Source: Novosphingobium sp. B1
GTDB taxonomy: Bacteria; Pseudomonadota; Alphaproteobacteria; Sphingomonadales; Sphingomonadaceae
Direction: 5' to 3'
Assembly (NCBI RefSeq): GCF_900176395.1
Contig: NZ_FWXL01000004.1
Location: 207,001-271,000 of the forward strand
Length of the DNA: 64,000 bases
A program made the position numbers and the translations under genes. A model generated the notes under the pieces. That model saw only the letters and a program-made list of their open reading frames with translations, ran no database searches and was not told the DNA's origin. Numbering within the stretch: the stretch's first letter is position 1; every line of letters starts with the position of its first letter. Of the stretch, positions 44,848 through 52,840 are shown piece after piece.

Positions 44848-45123
44848 TCAGCCCTTGCCGGTCATGGCGATCTGATCGAAGATTTCCTTGGTGAAATCGC
44901 CGATCAGGCCAAGCATGGCCGAGCCGAACAGGACCAGCACCAGCGCGGTGATGGCAAGCTTCGGCACGAAGGTGAGCGTCTGTTCGTTGACCGAGGTTGC
45001 CGCCTGGATCACGCCGACGACGAGACCGACAGCAAGCGAGGCGATGAGGATCGGCGCGGCGACCAGTGCCGTGATCCACAGCATCCGGTCAGCAAGGGCG
45101 AGAAGCGATGCGGTATCTTCCAT
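44848..45123 (-). CDS. fliQ: Flagellar export protein FliQ
   Basis: A 91-residue protein with two long membrane helices (about residues 16-40 and 52-75) and the typical connector ATSVNEQTLTFVPKL. FliQ is a small subunit of the type III export gate. Distances to fliP and fliR are 5 and 4 bp, consistent with a single transcription unit. Confidence 0.95.
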   Translation of the reverse strand: MEDTASLLALADRMLWITALVAAPILIASLAVGLVVGVIQAATSVNEQTLTFVPKLAITALVLVLFGSAMLGLIGDFTKEIFDQIAMTGKG

Positions 45124-45128
45124 GGACC

Positions 45129-45923
45129 CTACCCGAAGCTTGCAGCAAGGCTGCCCATCAGCAGTGCCCAGCCATCGACGAGGACGAAAAGCAGCAGCTT
45201 GAAAGGTAGCGAGACGATGGTCGGGCTCATCATCATCATGCCAAGGCTCATCAGCACCGACGAGACGACGAGGTCGATCACCAGAAAGGGCAGGAACAGC
45301 ATGAAACCGATCTGGAAGGCGGTCTTCAATTCACTGGTGACATAGGCCGGCAGCAGGATCGAATATGGCACGTCGGCAGGCGTCGCGAACTTGGGTGCCT
45401 TGGCCATGTCCGAGAACATGCGCAGGTCGGTTTCGCGGGTCTGGCGGATCATGAAGGCGTGGAATTCACGTCCACCGGCAACAAAGGCCTGTTCGGCGCC
45501 GATCTGCCCGGCGGAGTAGGGCTGGATGGCGTTGGCGTTCACCTTGTCGAGCGTCGGGCCCATGATGAACAGCGAGAGGAACAGCGAAAGACCGATCAGC
45601 ACCTGGTTGGGCGGCGACTGCTGCAGGCCCATCGCCTGGCGCAGGATCGAAAGGACGATGAGCACGCGGGTGAAGCTGGTCATCATCAGGATCAGCGACG
45701 GCAGGATCGTCAGCAGGCCCATGATGAGCAGGAGCTGCAGCGACAGCGAGAGCGAGCCGCCGCTCTGCGCCCCGGCCATCTGCCCGAAGGCGCGATCGAG
45801 CGCGCCCGAAATCGCGGCGGGCTGCTGCGCCTGTGCCGGACCAGCGGCTGCGGCGGCCTGGGCGAAGGCGTGGTGCGGCAGCAGCAAGATCGTCGTCGTC
45901 AGGGTTGCGAGAAGGCGCTTCAC
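45129..45923 (-). CDS. fliP: Flagellar export protein FliP
   Basis: A 264-residue protein with a signal-like N-terminus (KRLLATLTTTILLLPHHAFA) and four membrane helices. Diagnostic blocks are ILMMTSFTRVLIVLSILRQA, LSLFIMGP and the late KTAFQIGFMLFLPFLVIDLVV-type segment. It forms the core of the export gate. The GTG at 45923 lies within the end of fliO (GTGA overlap of 4 bp) and gives the correct signal sequence. Confidence 0.95.
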   Translation of the reverse strand: MKRLLATLTTTILLLPHHAFAQAAAAAGPAQAQQPAAISGALDRAFGQMAGAQSGGSLSLSLQLLLIMGLLTILPSLILMMTSFTRVLIVLSILRQAMGLQQSPPNQVLIGLSLFLSLFIMGPTLDKVNANAIQPYSAGQIGAEQAFVAGGREFHAFMIRQTRETDLRMFSDMAKAPKFATPADVPYSILLPAYVTSELKTAFQIGFMLFLPFLVIDLVVSSVLMSLGMMMMSPTIVSLPFKLLLFVLVDGWALLMGSLAASFG

Positions 45924-46201
45924 TGGGCGTCCTCCGCTTCCACCTTCGGACGCGCCGGGGCTTCGGCAAGGCGAACGAGGCCATTCTTCCCGGCGGACAC
46001 GAGGATCTCGCGGCCATGGAACTCGAGCACGGCAAGGCGCAGCGTGGGGCTGAGCATCTGGGTTTCGACGATGCGCACCGACTTGGGCGCATTGCCGGTC
46101 ATGAAGCGGCCTTCCATGCGCTTGGCAAACTTGAGGCTGGCCCAGGCAAGGCCGCCGATCAGCGGCAGCAGGACCAGAAGCTTTAGAACGTACCAGAACA
46201 T
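45920..46201 (-). CDS. fliO: Flagellar biosynthesis protein FliO
   Basis: A 93-residue protein with one N-terminal membrane helix (WYVLKLLVLLPLIGGLAWA) and a short cytoplasmic domain. FliO assists assembly of the FliP ring. It overlaps fliN by one base and fliP by four. The domain is shorter than in enteric bacteria but the position is decisive. Confidence 0.88.
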   Translation of the reverse strand: MFWYVLKLLVLLPLIGGLAWASLKFAKRMEGRFMTGNAPKSVRIVETQMLSPTLRLAVLEFHGREILVSAGKNGLVRLAEAPARPKVEAEDAQ

Positions 46202-46506
46202 CAGGCGTCCCCGCCCTTGGCCGACTTGCGTGCCGGCAATGCGGGGGTTTCCTCGGCCTCGGCCCCGGCCAGTTCGACAATGCGCAAGCCGAAGCGATCG
46301 CCTTGCGCAACCACTTCGCCACGCGCAATGAGCTTGCCGTTGACCATCACGTCGAGCAGTTCATCGGTAAGGCGATCGAGCATCACGACCGATTCCTCGG
46401 TCAGGCCAAGAACGTCCTTGAGCGTCATCGAGGTGCGGCCAAGTTCGACGGTCAGGCGGACGTCCACGTCCTTGAGGAAATCGAAACCGCGGGGCTGGAA
46501 GGTCAT
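46201..46506 (-). CDS. fliN: Flagellar motor switch protein FliN
   Basis: A 101-residue protein consisting of the SpoA-type domain (DVDVRLTVELGRTSMTLKDV, then LIARGEVVAQGDRFGLRIVE). FliN forms the bottom of the C-ring together with FliM and carries part of the docking site for the export ATPase complex. It lacks a long N-terminal extension. It is 23 bp from fliM and overlaps fliO. Confidence 0.95.
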   Translation of the reverse strand: MTFQPRGFDFLKDVDVRLTVELGRTSMTLKDVLGLTEESVVMLDRLTDELLDVMVNGKLIARGEVVAQGDRFGLRIVELAGAEAEETPALPARKSAKGGDA

Positions 46507-46529
46507 GGGAGGATAGCCTCTTCGTGAAA

Positions 46530-47417
46530 TCAGGAAAGCTGGGTGATCTGGATCGCCACGCGATCCTCGAGCGCACCGACGGTGCCGCAGGCGTAAGTCT
46601 TGCCGCCGATCTTGACCGGCACGTTGCGCGCAATGGGGACCGGCAGAACCTGCCCGACGCGCAGCGCCGAGACGGCGGCGAGCGGCAGCTTCATGTCGAC
46701 CAGCACTGCAGCCAGTTCGACCGGCAGATCGGCAAACGGGGCGTCGGTCGGCGATGCGGGACCTCGCGGTGCCCTCGCCCGGCGCCCGGTATCGCCATGG
46801 GCGAACATCGTGCCCAGCGTATCGAGCGGGAAAGCGATGGAGATCGCCCAGGGCATGCGGCCCTGCTCGACCACGTTGAGCAGCAGCGAAGCGATCTTCG
46901 TCGCATCGGGCATCGCCTGCAACTGGGCAAGGCTGGCATCGCGGCGCACGCTGCGGATCGCGCCGCCATTGCCACCCAGCGCCACGGTCAGCGCAGTGGC
47001 AATGACCTGTTCGACCCGGCCGATCATCAGTTCGGCCGAGAGCGGGAATTCCTTGGGCAGCGAGGCCGGCGTGTCGCCGGGACCGCCAAAGGCGCGGTCA
47101 ACCAGGCGCAGGATGCTTTCGCCTTCGATCGAAACCATGAACGGCGAGGCACCGACCTGCATCAGGCAGTTGGCGGCCAGACGCGGCACTTCCGAGCAGA
47201 AATCGGCAAAGTCGGTTTCCATCGGCTTCATCGGATTGATCTGCGGTTCCGCACCACCGAGCAGGGGACCCAGCGCACCACGCACCGCCTTGGCCAGCCG
47301 TTCGCTCAGCCGGACAAGCGCGGGCACGAGTTCAGCGGCGCTGGGGCCGGGACGCAACAGGGCCGGATCGTGCCGTGCAATGGCACGTTCGGCAATGAAG
47401 GCGCGTTCGGGTTTCAT
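46530..47417 (-). CDS. fliM: Flagellar motor switch protein FliM
   Basis: A 295-residue protein with the FliM middle domain, including the FGGPG block near residue 115 that corresponds to the GGXG contact with FliG, and a C-terminal SpoA domain (LPVELAAVLVDMKLPL). The short N-terminal segment (MKPERAFIAERAIARH) does not contain the LSQDEIDALL-type motif by which CheY binds in other species, and no alternative upstream start restores it. It is separated from fliL by 68 bp. Confidence 0.9.
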   Translation of the reverse strand: MKPERAFIAERAIARHDPALLRPGPSAAELVPALVRLSERLAKAVRGALGPLLGGAEPQINPMKPMETDFADFCSEVPRLAANCLMQVGASPFMVSIEGESILRLVDRAFGGPGDTPASLPKEFPLSAELMIGRVEQVIATALTVALGGNGGAIRSVRRDASLAQLQAMPDATKIASLLLNVVEQGRMPWAISIAFPLDTLGTMFAHGDTGRRARAPRGPASPTDAPFADLPVELAAVLVDMKLPLAAVSALRVGQVLPVPIARNVPVKIGGKTYACGTVGALEDRVAIQITQLS

Positions 47418-47485
47418 GGGTTGCGTTGACGCTTTCGCAGGTGCTGCCGGGAACGATCGGCGGGATTTACTGGACGATGCCGGAA

Positions 47486-48076
47486 TTACTGCACGATGAA
47501 GGTCTTGAAGTAGACGTTGTCGACGCCGCCGAACCCTTCGGTTTCAGTCAGGACCTTGTTGATCGCGGCAGTCAGGCGCTTCTGCAGGCGGCCCTTGCCT
47601 TCCGGGCTGATCACGTCTTCCTCGGGCGTGTCGGCAATGGCGATGAGGAGGGCCGACCGGATCGCCAGTTCGTGCTTCTTCATCCACATCACCACGCGGT
47701 AATCGCGGCGGGTTGAAGCCGAGATGTTGACCTGCAGCAGGGCATCGGTGTTCTTGAGGTTCGAGGTGAAGTCCTCGGCGAAATTGTAATAGACGGTGCG
47801 GAATTCGCTGCCGCCCTCGCCCTCGACATCGGCTGCGCCGCCCTCCTCGCCTTCCTTGGCCTTGGGGGCATAGGGGTCTTCCTCGCCCTTGCGGACGAGC
47901 TTGGGGTTGTTGTCCTTCTTGACCTCTTCGGCATGGCCGCCGCCGATGATCCCGGCTGCGACCAGCCCGAATACGCCGCCGCCGCCCACAGCAAGCAGGC
48001 CAACCGCCATGACGACCTTCATCATCATGCCGCCGCCCTTCTTCTGCTTCTTGGGCTTTTCTTCCTTGTCGCTCAT
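47486..48076 (-). CDS. fliL: Flagellar basal body-associated protein FliL
   Basis: A 196-residue protein with a Lys-rich cytosolic start (EEKPKKQKKGGG), a membrane helix (about residues 18-39), a charged linker and a periplasmic domain ending VYFKTFIVQ. FliL stabilises the stator-rotor complex and supports torque. It is 30 bp from fliK and 68 bp from fliM. Confidence 0.93.
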   Translation of the reverse strand: MSDKEEKPKKQKKGGGMMMKVVMAVGLLAVGGGGVFGLVAAGIIGGGHAEEVKKDNNPKLVRKGEEDPYAPKAKEGEEGGAADVEGEGGSEFRTVYYNFAEDFTSNLKNTDALLQVNISASTRRDYRVVMWMKKHELAIRSALLIAIADTPEEDVISPEGKGRLQKRLTAAINKVLTETEGFGGVDNVYFKTFIVQ

Positions 48077-48106
48077 GTCTGGTCTCTCAAGGTTCGAATG
48101 TCAGGA

Positions 48107-49393
48107 TCAGGCGTAGATGCCGCGCTCGCCATCAGGGGCGCGGCGCTCGTCGCGGTTCTGGGCCGAGGGATTAGCCGAGGCGCGCGATGGCGCGCGCTCT
48201 GCCGGCTGTGGCTGATGACGCTGGCTTTCGCCCTGGCCGGTCTGGGCGCGGGCGTCGGGCGAGGTGTGCTGCTGTTGCGCCTGGGCGCTGGTTTCGCCGC
48301 TGTTGCGGGCTTCGGACGTGGCGCTGACGGCGCGGGCGAAGCCGGGATCGGCGCTGCTCATCGCCACCGTCATGCCGCGATCCTCGTCGGCTTCGAAGCG
48401 CAGCGAAACGCGGCCGAATTCGGTATGGCTGACCGAGACGCTGACGGTGCGCGGCGCGGCGTCCTCGCGGGCGCGGGCAAGCGTATCGACCAGCGTGGCG
48501 AAATCGACCCGTTCGGGCCGCGCCTCGTTGCGGATGGCAGCGGGCGCTGCTGTCTCGTGCGCCGGGGTCGGACGCTCAAGCGGGACAGCCACGGCGGTCG
48601 GGGCTTCGACCGGCACCACTTCAGCACTTTCCTGATCGGGCGTGAATGATGCGCGGAGCGGGGTAACGGGAGCGTTTGCAGCAACAGGCTGTTCGCTATC
48701 GCTGCCACGCGCCGGAGCCATCTGCCGAGCCTGCCGTGCCGCAACCAGTTGAGCGGTTGCGGGCAAAGCTGGCGTCACCTGCTGCGGTGCCGAAGCGTGG
48801 GCCTCGGGCTGGGTTTCCAGATCAATCTGGGCGCTGGATGCCAGGGCGATATTGACTGCGGAACGCGAGGCTTGCGGATGGGCGGCTGCCAAGGCCTCGG
48901 CCTGCGGCTGCGAGGCCACTGACTGAAGTTGAGGAGCGGTGACGGAAGCGGCAGGCGCAGTTTGGGCAGGCGTGGATGCCAGCCGGTCAGGGGCGGCAAA
49001 TATCGCTGCGATCAGCGACGGATCGGGAAGCGCAACGGCCTCTGGCTCGACGTCATCGTGGCCATCCTGCTTGCTACCATCCGTCTGCGTCTCCGCCTTG
49101 GTCTTTGCCGGCGAAGGCTTGGTCGGAAGATCGGCAGGACGTGACTGCGGCAAGGCGGCAACGAGCTTTGCCGCATCCGGCAAGGTCTTGCCGCTTTCCG
49201 GCAAAGGCGCGTCTGCCGGTTCTGCCGGGGCAGTCTGCAGCGCGAGCAGCGCCTCGAATGCGATGCCGGGTGCTGCGATGGTGCCAGAGATGGCCTGATC
49301 GCCAGCATCCGCCGGATTTCCGCCGTTATGCAGCGGTGCAGCCGCGGTTGCGGGACCGGCGGGTGGCAGAGGCAGGGCAGCGAGATCGAACAT
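48107..49393 (-). CDS. fliK: Flagellar hook-length control protein FliK
   Basis: A 428-residue protein, mostly Ala/Pro/Gln-rich and low complexity, with a conserved C-terminal domain (VSVSHTEFGRVSLRFEADED) that matches FliK. FliK measures hook length and signals FlhB to switch substrate. The N-terminal part is disordered-like, as is usual. It lies between fliJ (34-bp gap) and fliL. Confidence 0.88.
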   Translation of the reverse strand: MFDLAALPLPPAGPATAAAPLHNGGNPADAGDQAISGTIAAPGIAFEALLALQTAPAEPADAPLPESGKTLPDAAKLVAALPQSRPADLPTKPSPAKTKAETQTDGSKQDGHDDVEPEAVALPDPSLIAAIFAAPDRLASTPAQTAPAASVTAPQLQSVASQPQAEALAAAHPQASRSAVNIALASSAQIDLETQPEAHASAPQQVTPALPATAQLVAARQARQMAPARGSDSEQPVAANAPVTPLRASFTPDQESAEVVPVEAPTAVAVPLERPTPAHETAAPAAIRNEARPERVDFATLVDTLARAREDAAPRTVSVSVSHTEFGRVSLRFEADEDRGMTVAMSSADPGFARAVSATSEARNSGETSAQAQQQHTSPDARAQTGQGESQRHQPQPAERAPSRASANPSAQNRDERRAPDGERGIYA

Positions 49394-49427
49394 CGGCTAA
49401 GGCTCCGTGGCGGTGCGTTAACCGTGT

Positions 49428-49859
49428 TTATTCAAGACCCGTGCCAGATTGCCTTTTGCCGGTAGTAGGTGTTGTTGCGGATGCCGTCTTGCGCGCGATC
49501 AGACGGGCCTGCGCCTCGGCGCGCTCTTCCACGGCGGCACGGCGGCGTTCGGCAGCGGCTGCCTCCTGCGCCTTGGCATCGGCGATGCGTCGCGCGGTCT
49601 CGGCATCGGCCCGCGTGCCGGTGGTAATGCGATCGAGCCCTGCGGTGAAGCGCCGCAACTGCTGCAACGCATGGGCATCTTGAGCATCGGTGCGGGCGGA
49701 ATAGTTGGCAGAAAGCCGGGACGTCCGCTCCACCAGCCCCTGAAGCTGCGCCAAGGTGCCTTCCGCCTTGCCCGCTTCGGCAAGCGCGGTCTGCCGGGCG
49801 ATGTCGCGGATGCGCTCGAGCCGCCGGAGGCGGGCAAGGCGTTCGCGTTCGGCCTTCAT
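49428..49859 (-). CDS. fliJ: Flagellar export chaperone FliJ
   Basis: A 143-residue protein made of long charged helices (RLARLRRLERIRDIARQTAL and later AAAERRRAAVEERAEAQ). This is the coiled-coil pattern of FliJ, which works with the FliI ATPase to deliver substrates. It overlaps fliI by 4 bp. Sequence identity is low in this family; assignment rests mainly on shape and position. Confidence 0.88.
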   Translation of the reverse strand: MKAERERLARLRRLERIRDIARQTALAEAGKAEGTLAQLQGLVERTSRLSANYSARTDAQDAHALQQLRRFTAGLDRITTGTRADAETARRIADAKAQEAAAAERRRAAVEERAEAQARLIARKTASATTPTTGKRQSGTGLE

Positions 49860-51193
49860 GCGCCGATCAGCTGTGCAAGCGCGGCGACGCTCGGCGCCAT
49901 CGGCACGATTTCGCGCTGCGGCTGGCTGATGAAGCCGGTCAGGGCATCGTGCATGGCGATGGCGCGATCAAGCTGGGGGTCCGCGCCCGAGCGGTACGCG
50001 CCCATCAGCACGAGATCGCGGTTGGCCTCGTAGCTCGCCACAAGGGCGCGGAACGTGCGCGCAGCGCGCTGGTGTTCGGGCGCAGTGATGTCGTTCATCA
50101 CGCGGCTGAGCGAGGCGGCGATGTCGATCGCGGGGTACTGGCCGCGCTGAGCTAGATCGCGCGAGAGCACGATATGTCCGTCGAGAATCGAACGCGCGGT
50201 ATCGACCACCGGATCGTCCTGGTTGTCGCCGTCGGCCAGGACAGTGTAGAGTCCGGTCACCGAACCACCGCTTTGCGCCGAATTGCCGGCCCGCTCGACC
50301 AGCTTGGTGATCGTGGCGAGTGCCGAGGGCGGATAGCCACGCGCAGCACCCGGCTCACCCAGCAGCAGCGCTATCTCGCGGCCCGCGTGCGCAACGCGCG
50401 TCAGGCTGTCCATGATCAGCAGCACGCGCTTGCCCTGTGCTCGGAAGTATTCCGCCATCGCCGTTGCCATCATCGCGCCACGGATGCGCAAGTTTGGTGC
50501 ATGGTCTGCCGGCACTGCGACAATAACCGAGCGCTCGCGCTTCGATCCCTGCATGTGGCGTTCGACAAAGTCCGAGACCTCGCGCGCACGTTCGCCGATG
50601 AGGCCGACGATGACGATTTCGGCCTCGGCCCCATGCGCGATCATGTCGAGCAGGACCGACTTGCCGACGCCCGACCCGGCCATGATGCCGATACGCTGGC
50701 CGATGCCGAAGGTGGTAAGCGCGTTGAGCGCTCGAACCCCGGTGTCGAAACTTTCGCGCACGGGCGAACGATCGAGCGCGGCGGCGCGGACGCCACCTGC
50801 CGGCCATTCGCGACGATTGCTGATCGGCCCCATGCCGTCGATCGGTTTGCCCTCGCCATCGATGGCGCGGCCAAGGAAGGCTTCGCCCACCGGCACCATG
50901 CCGGGACGGCCTTCGGGGCGCACCTTTGCACCGGGCCGAAGCAGCACCGGATCGCCAAGCAGCATCATCAAAGTACGGCCGTTGCGGAAGCCGATGGTCT
51001 CTGCTGTCAGCGAACCCGCGCCATGGGCGATGCGACACTGCGTTCCGATCGGCACGGACAAGCCCGAAACCTCGAGCATCCCGCCATCGCAGGCGGCGAG
51101 CAGGCCATAACGCGCCGGCGTGAAATCGGGTTCGCACAGCGCGAGCGAATCGAGTGCACGATCGAGCGCTGTGAAGTTCGGCCCCATCAGCAT
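49856..51193 (-). CDS. fliI: Flagellum-specific ATPase FliI
   Basis: A 445-residue ATPase related to F1-beta. The Walker A is GIMAGSGVGKSVLL, the Walker B region is RVLLIMDSLTRVAHA, and a conserved GLIGERAREVSDF follows Walker A. It energises export of flagellar subunits. The ATG at 51193 overlaps fliH by 7 bp; the next ATG at 51187 is equally acceptable and would give 443 residues. Confidence 0.97.
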   Translation of the reverse strand: MLMGPNFTALDRALDSLALCEPDFTPARYGLLAACDGGMLEVSGLSVPIGTQCRIAHGAGSLTAETIGFRNGRTLMMLLGDPVLLRPGAKVRPEGRPGMVPVGEAFLGRAIDGEGKPIDGMGPISNRREWPAGGVRAAALDRSPVRESFDTGVRALNALTTFGIGQRIGIMAGSGVGKSVLLDMIAHGAEAEIVIVGLIGERAREVSDFVERHMQGSKRERSVIVAVPADHAPNLRIRGAMMATAMAEYFRAQGKRVLLIMDSLTRVAHAGREIALLLGEPGAARGYPPSALATITKLVERAGNSAQSGGSVTGLYTVLADGDNQDDPVVDTARSILDGHIVLSRDLAQRGQYPAIDIAASLSRVMNDITAPEHQRAARTFRALVASYEANRDLVLMGAYRSGADPQLDRAIAMHDALTGFISQPQREIVPMAPSVAALAQLIGA

Positions 51194-51816
51194 TGGCGCA
51201 GCGCCTCGTTGATTGCCCGCCGCCACTGCTCGGGCCCATCCTCGACCCCGCCAGTAGCACCCTCGACGCGCAATGCGCCGCGTTCGAGCGAGGCATCTGG
51301 TTCAAAGTGCCAGTCTTCGGGCAGGCGCGCCGCGATCAGCGCAAGGTCTTCCTGATGGAGCCGGATGACGCGCTGGTCCTCGGCCCGCGACAACATTGCG
51401 GCGGCAATCTCGACCCGGCGGGTCAGCGCGTCGGGATCGAGTGCGGCGGGCGCAATGGCCGCCTCGCACAAGGCGATCACGGTTTCGCGAAGACGATCCT
51501 GCAGTTCGGTCTGCATCGCGACATCGAGCTTGCCGAGCGCGAATTCGATCTTCTGCCGAGCGGCTTCCTGTTCGGCGATAAGTTGCGCGGCAGCTTCCTG
51601 CGCCTCGCCCAGCCCTTTGGCATAGCCATCGGCCCAGGCTTCGGCGATCGGATCGTGCGGCTCGGGCTCTTCCTCCACCGGCACCATGATCGGTTCCGGT
51701 TCGGGCGCGGCAAATTCGCGGAAGAAGCGGCGATCGCGCGCAAAACCTGTGGGCACCTGCCCAAGGTCTGCCAGCGAGATCGCCCGGATAGCAAAGGCCC
51801 CCTGGCCGTCAGACAT
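51187..51816 (-). CDS. fliH: Flagellar assembly protein FliH
   Basis: A 209-residue protein with a Glu/Pro-rich N-terminus and a helical middle rich in Ala and Glu (AEAWADGYAKGLGEAQEAAAQ), characteristic of FliH, which inhibits and links FliI to the C-ring. The ATG at 51816 lies inside the last codons of fliG (8-bp overlap); the alternative TTG start upstream is less likely. Confidence 0.9.
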   Translation of the reverse strand: MSDGQGAFAIRAISLADLGQVPTGFARDRRFFREFAAPEPEPIMVPVEEEPEPHDPIAEAWADGYAKGLGEAQEAAAQLIAEQEAARQKIEFALGKLDVAMQTELQDRLRETVIALCEAAIAPAALDPDALTRRVEIAAAMLSRAEDQRVIRLHQEDLALIAARLPEDWHFEPDASLERGALRVEGATGGVEDGPEQWRRAINEALRQC

Positions 51817-52840
51817 AGTCGTCGTCGCCGGCGCCAAATACGATCACGCCTTCGGCCGACAGGCGGCGGGCTGCGGTGACCATCGCCTTCTGCGCCTCGA
51901 TCACCTCGGCCATCTTCATTCGGCCACGCGCGGCGATCTCGTCGCGCACGCCATCGGCCGCGCGGCTCGACATGGCGCGGAAGAAGCATTCGCGTTGGTC
52001 TTCGGGGATGCCCTTGAGCGCGGCGATCAGCGCGTCGCTGTCGACCTCGCGCAGCAGCGCGCCCATCGACTTGTCGTCCAGAGCGAAAAGATGCTCGAAT
52101 TTGAACATCTCGTTCTCGATCGCCTTGGCGAGCTGCTTATCCTGCTTGGCAATCTCGGGCATGACGCGTTTTTCGACCGCGCGAACCGAGGCGTTGATGA
52201 TGTCGGCCGCTTCGCGCGGCCCGCCCATGGCAAAGGCGCCCTGCCCGTGCCGTTCGCCGATGCGCTGGTGCAGCATTTCCTCGAGCATGGCGATGGCTTC
52301 GGGCGCAACCGGTCCGAGCGAAGCGATGCGGTGGACGACTTGCGGCTGCACCTCGTCAGGCAGGCCATGCAGCACCGCAGCGGCCACTTCGGGATCGAGC
52401 TGGACCAGCAGCACGGCAATCGCCTGCGGGTGCTCATCGCGGATCAGCGGCACGATCACCTGCGGCGTGAGCCATCTGGCGAGTTCGATGCTGGGCGTAC
52501 GCGAAGGATCGTCGGGCAGGATGCGCTGCATCATGCTGTCGGCCTTGATCTCGCCCACTGCGCGGGTCATCAGCGAGCGGACCTGGCCTACGCGGTCGTG
52601 CGCAACGAGCCCAAGGCGTTCGGTCTTCTCGACAAATCCGGCAATTGCCTGGGCAATCGCCACCGGGCCGATCTCGCCCAACGCACACATCTTCTCACCC
52701 AGCAGGCGCAATTCGGCCGGTTCGAGCTGGGCCAGGATCTGGGCTGCCTGATCGTCTTCCAGCAGCATGACCATGACAGCCGCGCGTTCCGGATCGGAAA
52801 TGGCCGCCATCGAGCCGGGGGCTTCCATCAGGTCGCTCAT
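51809..52840 (-). CDS. fliG: Flagellar motor switch protein FliG
   Basis: A 343-residue protein with three helical domains. The EHPQ motif is present (RDEHPQAIAVLL), and the C-terminal domain has the charged torque helix (GALLREVDSDALIAALKG). FliG links the MS-ring (FliF) to FliM and interacts with MotA. It overlaps fliF and fliH. Confidence 0.97.
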   Translation of the reverse strand: MSDLMEAPGSMAAISDPERAAVMVMLLEDDQAAQILAQLEPAELRLLGEKMCALGEIGPVAIAQAIAGFVEKTERLGLVAHDRVGQVRSLMTRAVGEIKADSMMQRILPDDPSRTPSIELARWLTPQVIVPLIRDEHPQAIAVLLVQLDPEVAAAVLHGLPDEVQPQVVHRIASLGPVAPEAIAMLEEMLHQRIGERHGQGAFAMGGPREAADIINASVRAVEKRVMPEIAKQDKQLAKAIENEMFKFEHLFALDDKSMGALLREVDSDALIAALKGIPEDQRECFFRAMSSRAADGVRDEIAARGRMKMAEVIEAQKAMVTAARRLSAEGVIVFGAGDDDYV

